A stretch of 7,144 bases of DNA, from contig CALPUT020000126.1 of the NCBI GenBank assembly GCA_943326825.2, forward strand, positions 1 to 7,144, in the 5' to 3' direction. This document shows, piece by piece, positions 1 to 5,302 of the stretch. Source of the DNA: Chryseobacterium gleum. Its GTDB lineage: Bacteria > Bacteroidota > Bacteroidia > Flavobacteriales_D > Crocinitomicaceae. A model generated the notes under the pieces. It was not told where the DNA came from. It was given only the letters and a program-made list of their open reading frames with translations, and searched no databases. The position numbers were made by a program, and so were the translations under genes. Within the stretch, counting starts at the first letter, position 1, and each line of letters starts with the position of its first letter.

Positions 1-121
1 AATAGGATACTAAACCTCCTGTTTCCAGAAAAGTATGTTTGATAAACGAAGAATCTTTTGGGATATCTTGAGAAAAACCTATCAATTGAAAAAACAAAAA
101 TAATACTACTAATCTTTTCAT
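1..121 (-). CDS. N-terminal fragment of a secreted or exported protein of unknown family
   Basis: Only the first 40 codons are present; the gene runs off the left edge. The sequence shows a short positive N-terminus (MKR), a hydrophobic core of about 12 residues and a likely signal peptidase I site after FSQ at residues 16-18, so the mature protein would start near Asp19. Signal peptides ending in a Ser/Ala-Gln pair are common in Bacteroidota. The product is inferred to be periplasmic, outer-membrane or secreted. The start is supported by an ATGA overlap with the stop of the upstream membrane-protein gene (4 shared bases, 118-121), which points to translational coupling and membership in the same operon. 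The mature part seen (about 22 residues) is too short to assign a family. Confidence 0.75.
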   Translation of the reverse strand, partial: MKRLVVLFLFFQLIGFSQDIPKDSSFIKHTFLETGGLVSY

Positions 122-1293
122 TTTTTATTTTCTTTTCTAAGCCAACGTGGTAAAATTATAGCTCCAATTACTAAATATGGAAAGTACGAAATCAATCTCC
201 ATAGTAAAGCCAAAGAAGCAATTAATAAGGTTGACCGACTGAACGAAATCATCAATTCACCAAAAGCATATTCCGCAACTCCACTTCCTCCGGGTGTTGG
301 ACTAATCATCATCAATAACCACAATACGATTTGTTTACCCAATAAAAGCATATTTTGTAAAAAGTCCAATTCTATGAACGCATTTAAAATACAACTAATG
401 ACTAAATATCTAGAAATCCAACTGAGAAACGTTGCCCCTAAGGCAGAAAACCAAAATCCAATTTTCTCTTTTTTAAAAGCTGCCGAAGACATCTCTAATT
501 CAATACCTGTTTTATCAGCAAAGGATTTCCATTTGTTTAAAATTGGAAGTGAAAACACAATATGTAAAAGTCGAACACATACTTTTGGAAAGATAAACAA
601 ACTGAAAATAATGAAAAGACATAACAATAATTTAATTCCAAAACCCGTCCAAAAAACAAATTCAACACTTTTAGATGCTTCAAAGTGAGTTGGAAAAAGT
701 TGGTCTTGACTGATGAAAATAAACACAAAAGGAATCAAGAATAAATAAAATAAATTATCCATCACTGCGGTTACCATCACTATTGCTGTTGAACGTCCTA
801 AGTCAATTTTTTCTTTTTTGAGAATAAACATTGCTACTGTCGTTCCCCCAACAACACCAGGAGATAACGCTGAAGCAAATTCCCAAATCATGATCACATT
901 AAAACATTGTTTCCAAGTCAATTGTTTTTTGGTTAAAATTCGAATTCTTAAAATATAGAAGAAATCTCTTCCAACCATAAAAATGAGTGCACAAATTAAC
1001 CAAAAGAATGAAGCATAAGTCCAATGAATCAATCCCAACGTTTCGGAGAGCGTTTCAATTTTATAATTTCCTTTTTCTGTAAGCTGAAATTCAGCAGGAT
1101 TTGAAGAATCAACAATCTGATTATGATTTGTATCTATCCAATTGTAATTTCCTTTTAAAGGAGCCGTTTCAATAAAATTTTGTTGATGTAAACTTCTATA
1201 AATCATCCAAGAAGCAATGGAAACACCAAGGAAAATGGCAACCCATATTTTCCATTGACTAAATGCTTTTTGAAATTGAAGTTCCTCATTCAT
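118..1293 (-). CDS. Polytopic membrane protein, LPG synthase TM-like (UPF0104/YbhN-like) family
   Basis: A 391-residue integral inner-membrane protein. Hydrophobic segments lie near residues 15-34, 88-107, 130-155, 168-194, 212-235, 280-303, 316-331 and 350-382, so about 7-8 helices or re-entrant segments. Two stretches resemble the signatures of the lysylphosphatidylglycerol synthase transmembrane/UPF0104 family: W137-E138 followed by S144-P145 and G149-G150, and the motif SPTPGGSGVAEYAFGEL at 331-347. There is no C-terminal soluble aminoacyl-transferase domain as in MprF, so this is a stand-alone membrane domain; members are often guessed to be lipid flippases or transporters, and the substrate here is unknown. 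The loop between the first two helices (about 35-87) is unusually long and polar. It carries an EF-hand-like spacing (D54, N56, N58, D62) and by the positive-inside rule faces the periplasm. The start overlaps the end of the upstream lipoprotein gene by 8 bases. Family call is good; function is open. Confidence 0.85.
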   Translation of the reverse strand: MNEELQFQKAFSQWKIWVAIFLGVSIASWMIYRSLHQQNFIETAPLKGNYNWIDTNHNQIVDSSNPAEFQLTEKGNYKIETLSETLGLIHWTYASFFWLICALIFMVGRDFFYILRIRILTKKQLTWKQCFNVIMIWEFASALSPGVVGGTTVAMFILKKEKIDLGRSTAIVMVTAVMDNLFYLFLIPFVFIFISQDQLFPTHFEASKSVEFVFWTGFGIKLLLCLFIIFSLFIFPKVCVRLLHIVFSLPILNKWKSFADKTGIELEMSSAAFKKEKIGFWFSALGATFLSWISRYLVISCILNAFIELDFLQNMLLLGKQIVLWLLMMISPTPGGSGVAEYAFGELMISFSRSTLLIASLALLWRLISYFPYLVIGAIILPRWLRKENKK

Positions 1294-2866
1294 ATGCTTT
1301 TTTCGGAATTAATTTCAAATCAATCTCCCAATTTGCTCGCACTTTTGTTGCTTCTAAAAACAGATTTATTTCTTCAGGTTGTATTTTCGAATTGAAATCA
1401 CCTGTATCCCATTTTCTATTTTTATTTTGATCTATAATAACTCTGAATTTGTAATCTGCAGGTTCCAAGCGTTCGATTAATTTTTTTCCTCCTGAAGAAA
1501 AATGTATCGTTTGAACAACTGTTTCGCCATTCAATACTTCAACTACAATTGGTTGATTATACATAGAGGCATCTAAATTAATCGCCCCATATTCCTTTTC
1601 TTCTTTGATTGTGAAATCCAGTTTGATCGTATCTTTTAGTTGTGAATCTTTCAATTCAATACCGTTTGGATTAATTTGTAAAAGAACATCTTTCAACCCT
1701 TTTTTTGAAAAAATAATCGAAAGGTAATTTTGATTTGATTCTATTTTATCAATCTTAATTTCAGTAGAATCTTTTTTATTCTTTAAATGAAACTGTGAAG
1801 CATTTGTTTTTAAGATTTGATCCGAAAAGTTTAATCTCAATGTATCTTTCTCAAATAAACTTAAATTCTCTAGATTATTAGCAATTTTCGTTTTTCCAAG
1901 TTTTTCTTTTTCTAAAATTCGAAGAGAGATTGTATCGTTTATAAGTTCATTTTGAACAATTACTTCAAGTGTTTTAATACTTGTATCTTTTACTGAATAA
2001 AGAAATGTAAACTTATGTTCATTCAGAAGTTTAAATTCAGAAGCATTTAATTTTTTTCGATTCAAATAAATGTTCGCATTATCAATAGAACGATTTGCTT
2101 CTAATTCGAATAATCCCGGTGCTTGGTATTTTAAACTTGTAATGTTGGGAGGTAATTCTGGAGAAAATAAACGCAAGCGAGATGAATCAACACTTGAGGA
2201 ATCGATTGATATTTTATTAGATCGTAAAGCAATACGTTCCGTTTTTTGATACAGCAAATCTTTGTTTTTATCTTCAAAAGCAATAAACGAATAGGCGCCT
2301 TTTTTTATGTGTTTTAAATTTGCCCATCCCGTTTTATCAGTTTGTGAAAAATACGTTGGTAAAACAGAGTCTATCTTATTTTCATATAAAGCAACTAAAC
2401 ATCCTGATATCGGTGCATTTGAAAAAGCATCGACAACATTTACCTTGTAAGAAAGTGAATCTATAAAAGCACCTGTAGAAAAAACATATTGCATCAATGA
2501 ATCTTTACCTTCCCTAATGTCTTTAACAGCTCTATTTAAATAAATGGTATAGGTCGTGTTTTCCTCTAAAGTATCTTTCCAGTTTAAAATAAGGTTTTTC
2601 TTGTGTAAACTGGCCTCTATTTTTGCATGTGGCGGAACAATTAAAATATTGTCTGTCGGATTGTTTAATTTAATGTATTCATCAAAAGGAATAGTCACCG
2701 TTTTTGACATAAAATAAGTTGAACCATTTAAAGGTTCGACTTTACTTTCAATCGGTTTTGGAGCAATTTCATCTTTTTCACCACCTGTTAATGTGCCAAT
2801 TTGGGCACATGAGGCGAGTATTAAGAGTATTCCAAAAACTAAAAACGATCTGAAAGCCATGCGCAT
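1286..2866 (-). CDS. Ig-like domain lipoprotein (SbsA/Big_5 type)
   Basis: A 526-residue predicted lipoprotein. The N-terminus has a hydrophobic core and a lipobox LASC, with the lipidated cysteine at residue 20, followed by the stretch TGGEKDEIAPKP that is typical of Bacteroidota SbsA-like Ig proteins. Residues about 35-131 match a Big_5 Ig-like domain (FDEYIKLNNP at 61-70; ENTTYTIYLN at 102-111; YVFSTG at 127-132). A carboxypeptidase-regulatory-like beta domain may follow at about 139-212 (AYSFIAFEDKNKD). The C-terminal domain ends with DQNKNRKWDTGD (479-490), an Asp/Asn-rich, Ca-binding-like turn seen in this family. There is no obvious acidic surface-export signal right after Cys20, so attachment to the periplasmic side of the outer membrane is a fair guess. 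ATG codons at residues 1 and 3 are both possible starts; they overlap the upstream MsrC gene by 28 or 22 bases, and both keep the signal sequence. The biological role is unknown. Confidence 0.88.
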   Translation of the reverse strand: MRMAFRSFLVFGILLILASCAQIGTLTGGEKDEIAPKPIESKVEPLNGSTYFMSKTVTIPFDEYIKLNNPTDNILIVPPHAKIEASLHKKNLILNWKDTLEENTTYTIYLNRAVKDIREGKDSLMQYVFSTGAFIDSLSYKVNVVDAFSNAPISGCLVALYENKIDSVLPTYFSQTDKTGWANLKHIKKGAYSFIAFEDKNKDLLYQKTERIALRSNKISIDSSSVDSSRLRLFSPELPPNITSLKYQAPGLFELEANRSIDNANIYLNRKKLNASEFKLLNEHKFTFLYSVKDTSIKTLEVIVQNELINDTISLRILEKEKLGKTKIANNLENLSLFEKDTLRLNFSDQILKTNASQFHLKNKKDSTEIKIDKIESNQNYLSIIFSKKGLKDVLLQINPNGIELKDSQLKDTIKLDFTIKEEKEYGAINLDASMYNQPIVVEVLNGETVVQTIHFSSGGKKLIERLEPADYKFRVIIDQNKNRKWDTGDFNSKIQPEEINLFLEATKVRANWEIDLKLIPKKAYE

Positions 2867-3318
2867 AAAGCTGTTAAATTCAATTCATCAATTTCATCAA
2901 AATCATTCAGTAAATCACTGTCTACATCCAAAACAGCAAGCACTTCGTCATTTCGCAATAAAGGTACGACTATTTCACTTTTCGACAAGGAACTACAAGC
3001 AATATGACCTGGAAATGTATCAACATCTGGAACAAGAGCAGTCTTCTTTGTTTCAAAAACATGACCACAAACACCTTTTCCTTTTTTGATTCGAGTACAA
3101 GCGATTGGACCTTGAAATGGACCGAGTACCAATTCATCATTCTTAACGATATAAAACCCAACCCAAAAGAAATCAAATGTTTGTTTCAAAGCGGCAGTAA
3201 CGTTTGCTAGATTAGCAATTAAATCTGATTCACCTTCTACTAACGCTTTTATCTGAGGAATGATTTCCTTGTATTTTTCCTCTTTCGTAATTGAAGTAAT
3301 TTGTAAATCTTCAGCCAT
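2839..3318 (-). CDS. msrC: Free methionine-(R)-sulfoxide reductase (GAF-domain fRMsr)
   Basis: A 159-residue, single GAF-domain protein expected to reduce free L-methionine-(R)-sulfoxide to methionine in the cytosol, using thioredoxin-type recycling. The three family cysteines are present at C74 (IACTRI), C84 (GVCGHV) and C108 (HIACSS). Their spacing of 10 and 24 residues equals that of the E. coli enzyme (Cys84, Cys94, Cys118). Acidic residues that line the substrate pocket in the family also line up: E115 (SEIVVPL), D131 and D133 (LDVDSD). Length is normal for the family and no regulatory output domain is fused, so an enzyme is a better call than a signalling GAF sensor. It is the first gene of the minus-strand operon; its stop lies inside the next gene. 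A candidate promoter lies 18 bases upstream, and there is no convincing Shine-Dalgarno site. The cysteine pattern makes the assignment firm; activity is inferred. Confidence 0.92.
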   Translation of the reverse strand: MAEDLQITSITKEEKYKEIIPQIKALVEGESDLIANLANVTAALKQTFDFFWVGFYIVKNDELVLGPFQGPIACTRIKKGKGVCGHVFETKKTALVPDVDTFPGHIACSSLSKSEIVVPLLRNDEVLAVLDVDSDLLNDFDEIDELNLTALCAWLSDRF

Positions 3319-3335
3319 CCTTGATTATTTTAGAA

Positions 3336-3366
3336 CAAAAATGCTTTTTTTTATTGAATAGTCAAA
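3336..3366 (-). promoter_or_regulatory. Candidate promoter of the msrC-lipoprotein-membrane protein operon
   Basis: On the minus strand, TTTG (3366 down to 3363) is followed after 19 bases by CATTTTTG (3343 down to 3336). This differs from the Bacteroidota -7 consensus TAnnTTTG only at the first base. The spacer contains a run of eight A. Transcription would start near 3329-3332, giving a very short leader of about 12 bases before the msrC ATG at 3318. The spacer length equals that of the stronger rimP promoter. In AT-rich DNA such a match can arise by chance, so confidence is moderate. Confidence 0.45.
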
Positions 3367-3374
3367 GAAAACGG

Positions 3375-3387
3375 AACTATAATAGTT
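3375..3387. promoter_or_regulatory. Small inverted repeat between divergent promoters, possible operator
   Basis: AACTAT (3375-3380) and ATAGTT (3382-3387) form a perfect dyad around a single A. It sits 9 bases upstream of the -33 element of the minus-strand promoter and about 40 bases upstream of the rimP -33 element, a position where a regulator could act on the msrC operon. The repeat is short and AT-rich, so chance is a real alternative; no known binding site is recognised. Confidence 0.2.
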
Positions 3388-3429
3388 TGTTCTTAAAACA
3401 TTAAAATAAACTCATTTTTAATTAAACAC

Positions 3430-3459
3430 TTGATAATTAAAAAAGAAATCGTATATTTG
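3430..3459 (+). promoter_or_regulatory. Promoter of the rimP-nusA-infB operon (Bacteroidota type)
   Basis: TTG at 3430-3432 and TATATTTG at 3452-3459 are separated by 19 bases. This is a full match to the Bacteroidota primary sigma consensus (-33 TTG, -7 TAnnTTTG). The upstream flank is very AT-rich and contains the palindrome TTTAATTAAA (3417-3426), which may act like an UP element. Transcription should begin near 3463-3466, leaving a leader of about 55 bases before the rimP ATG that includes the hairpin at 3488-3512. Confidence 0.8.
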
Positions 3460-3487
3460 CACCATCGTTATTTAGAAATGAACAAAT

Positions 3488-3512
3488 GAGGGGACTGAGG
3501 TCCCCTCTTTTT
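3488..3512 (+). terminator. Intrinsic terminator-like hairpin in the rimP leader (possible attenuator)
   Basis: GAGGGGAC (3488-3495) pairs perfectly with GTCCCCTC (3500-3507) around the loop TGAG, and five T follow at 3508-3512. This is a strong, GC-rich 8-bp stem in an AT-rich region with the form of a Rho-independent terminator. No plus-strand gene lies upstream in this window; the hairpin is downstream of the rimP promoter and ends 7 bases before the rimP ATG. It can therefore only act on the operon's own leader, either as an attenuator or, because it lies in the ribosome footprint, on translation start. I see no clear competing antiterminator stem. Structure is certain at sequence level; function is inferred. 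Confidence 0.75.
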
Positions 3513-3519
3513 ATAAGGC

Positions 3520-3996
3520 ATGATTAGTAAAAAATTAGTAGAGGAATTGGTAAACGAACGCATTGCAGAGCTAGACAATGGGTTGTTTATTGTAGATATT
3601 TCCATTTCAAAATCCAATTCAATTTCTGTTGAGATCGACAAACATGTAGGAGGTGTTTCTGTAAAAGATTGCATTTCTGTTTCACGTAATGTTGAGCACA
3701 ATTTAGACAGAGAAGAGCAAGATTTTGAATTACATGTATCATCTGCAGGAATCGATAGACCTTTACGCGTTTTGCCTCAATACATTAAAAACATCGAAAG
3801 AGAAGTTGAAATCATTTTAAATGATGGAGCTAAATTGGAAGGTGTTTTAAAAGCTGCAACTGCAACTGAATTGACTGTTGAACAAACACGAACAGAAGTT
3901 CCTGAAGGCAAAAAGAAAAAAGAAATCATTGTAGAACAACTTGTTCTACATTTGAATAAAATAAAAGAAACAAAAATTGTTATTTCATTTAAATAG
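3520..3996 (+). CDS. rimP: Ribosome maturation factor RimP
   Basis: A 158-residue cytosolic protein needed for late maturation of the 30S ribosomal subunit. The N-terminal alpha/beta domain (about 1-82) ends in the family signature VSSAGIDRPL at 73-82, with Ala where many bacteria have Pro. The C-terminal SH3-like domain (about 83-158) includes the YIKNIEREVEIIL strand and ends in a basic beta strand (TKIVISFK). Length is normal. The start is the first ATG after the leader hairpin and gives the expected N-terminus. AAGG ends only one base before the ATG, so it is not a usable Shine-Dalgarno site, as is common in this phylum. It is the first gene of the rimP-nusA-infB operon, with nusA beginning 6 bases after its stop. 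Expression may be controlled by the terminator-like hairpin just upstream. Confidence 0.95.
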   Translation: MISKKLVEELVNERIAELDNGLFIVDISISKSNSISVEIDKHVGGVSVKDCISVSRNVEHNLDREEQDFELHVSSAGIDRPLRVLPQYIKNIEREVEIILNDGAKLEGVLKAATATELTVEQTRTEVPEGKKKKEIIVEQLVLHLNKIKETKIVISFK

Positions 3997-4002
3997 GTAC
4001 TT

Positions 4003-5241
4003 ATGAATAGCCTTGAATTAGTTGAATCTTTTTCGGAATTTAAAGAACTAAAAAGCATTGATAAAACAACAATGCAACATGTCTTAGAAGATGTATTCCG
4101 TGCAATGTTGAAGAAAAAATTCAATACAGATGAGCACATTGATGTGATTGTAAATATTGATAAAGGAGATGTTCAAATCTTTGTAAACAAAGAAATCGTA
4201 GCTGACGGAGAAGTAGAAGATCAAAATACTGAGATCGCTTATTCTGATGCAGTGAAAATTGAGCCAGATTTTGAAATCGGTGAAGAAGTAACAGAAGAGT
4301 TTACATTTGGCGACTTCGGTCGTCGTAATATTCTTTCTTTACGTCAAAACTTGATTTCTAGAATCATGGAGTTAGAGAAAGATAATCTTTACAAAGTATA
4401 CAAAGAAAGAATCGGTGAAATCGTTACTGGAGAAGTATACCAAGTTTGGAAAAAAGAAATCATGGTATTGGATGATGAAGGGAACGAATTGTTGTTGCCA
4501 AAATCAGAACAAATTCCATCTGATTATTTCAAAAAAGGAGAAGCTGTTCGCGCAGTAGTTGCGAAAGTAGATATGCGTAACAGTAGCCCTGTTATTATTT
4601 TATCTAGAACAGCACCTGAATTCTTAGAAAGATTATTCGAATTAGAAGTTCCTGAAGTATTCGACGGTTTAATTACAATTAAACGTATCGTTCGTGAACC
4701 AGGAGAAAGAGCGAAAGTTGCTGTTGAGTCTTATGATGACAGAATTGATCCAGTAGGAGCATGTGTTGGTATGAAAGGTTCTCGTATTCACGGAATTGTT
4801 CGTGAGTTGAAAAACGAAAATATCGATGTTATCAATTACACAAACAACAATCAATTATTTATTCAACGTGCACTTTCACCAGCGAAAATTACGTCGGTTG
4901 AAATCAACGAAGAAGATAAAAGAGCAAAAGTATTTTTGAAACCAGATCAAGTTTCATTAGCAATTGGTCGTGGTGGACACAATATTAAATTAGCAGGTAA
5001 ATTAACAGGATACGAATTAGACGTTTACCGTGATGGTGAAGTTGATATTGATGATGTTGATTTAGAAGAATTTGCTGATGAAATTGATAGCTGGATTATT
5101 GATGAATTAAAAGCAGTTGGTTGTGATAGTGCAAAATCAGTATTAGAATTAGGTGTTGAAGACTTAGTGAAACGTACAGATTTAGAACAAGTTACAATTG
5201 AAGAAGTATTTAGAATACTTAGAGCTGAGTTTGACAATTAA
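4003..5241 (+). CDS. nusA: Transcription termination/antitermination factor NusA
   Basis: A 412-residue RNA polymerase-binding factor that promotes pausing and modulates intrinsic termination and antitermination. The N-terminal RNA polymerase-binding domain spans about 1-130. An S1 RNA-binding domain lies at about 136-201 (GEIVTGEVYQVWKKEIMVL). KH1 has its GMKG loop at 256-259, and KH2 has the loop IGRGG at 321-325. The C-terminal tail (about 345-412) is acidic and then forms one helix-hairpin-helix-like unit (ELKAVGCDSAKSVLELGVED). That leaves it shorter than the E. coli protein of about 495 residues, which has two acidic repeats; this is usual for Bacteroidota. The ATG is 6 bases after the rimP stop, and a weak AGGT overlaps that stop (TAGGT). 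A leader terminator ahead of this operon raises the chance that NusA regulates its own synthesis. Confidence 0.96.
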   Translation: MNSLELVESFSEFKELKSIDKTTMQHVLEDVFRAMLKKKFNTDEHIDVIVNIDKGDVQIFVNKEIVADGEVEDQNTEIAYSDAVKIEPDFEIGEEVTEEFTFGDFGRRNILSLRQNLISRIMELEKDNLYKVYKERIGEIVTGEVYQVWKKEIMVLDDEGNELLLPKSEQIPSDYFKKGEAVRAVVAKVDMRNSSPVIILSRTAPEFLERLFELEVPEVFDGLITIKRIVREPGERAKVAVESYDDRIDPVGACVGMKGSRIHGIVRELKNENIDVINYTNNNQLFIQRALSPAKITSVEINEEDKRAKVFLKPDQVSLAIGRGGHNIKLAGKLTGYELDVYRDGEVDIDDVDLEEFADEIDSWIIDELKAVGCDSAKSVLELGVEDLVKRTDLEQVTIEEVFRILRAEFDN

Positions 5242-5260
5242 TCAAAAATTACTACTTTAG
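5230..5260 (+). promoter_or_regulatory. Candidate internal promoter for infB
   Basis: TTTG at 5230-5233, inside the last codons of nusA, is followed after 19 bases by TACTTTAG at 5253-5260, a one-mismatch version of TAnnTTTG. It lies 42 bases upstream of the infB start, across the nusA end and a 61-base gap, which is much wider than the 6-base rimP-nusA gap. Extra transcription of infB from here is plausible. The mismatch falls in the conserved TTTG part, so confidence is low to moderate. Confidence 0.35.
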
Positions 5261-5302
5261 CAACGAAAACTGAATAAGTTAACACAGGACGCATACAATT
5301 AT

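Noticed and set aside
374..688. Plus-strand open frame of 104 codons
   Set aside because: It lies wholly antisense to the membrane-protein gene, has no recognisable protein character and no promoter; it is a shadow of AT-rich coding sequence.
2793..3210. Plus-strand open frames across the msrC/lipoprotein junction
   Set aside because: They are antisense to msrC, whose complete catalytic pattern is on the minus strand; the frames give no family-like sequence.
3488..3507. Hairpin as a minus-strand terminator or part of a bidirectional pair
   Set aside because: On the minus strand the stem is followed by a mixed T-rich stretch (ATTTGTTCATTT), not a clean T-run, and no minus-strand gene ends there.
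3319..3519. Riboswitch or tRNA gene in the divergent intergenic region
   Set aside because: Apart from the 8-bp terminator-like stem and a short dyad, no multi-helix fold, conserved aptamer core or cloverleaf can be made out, and the predicted rimP leader is only about 55 bases.
3777..4139. Minus-strand open frame of 120 codons under rimP/nusA
   Set aside because: It is antisense to two well-supported genes and spans their junction; its composition is that of reverse-complemented Glu/Lys-rich coding sequence.
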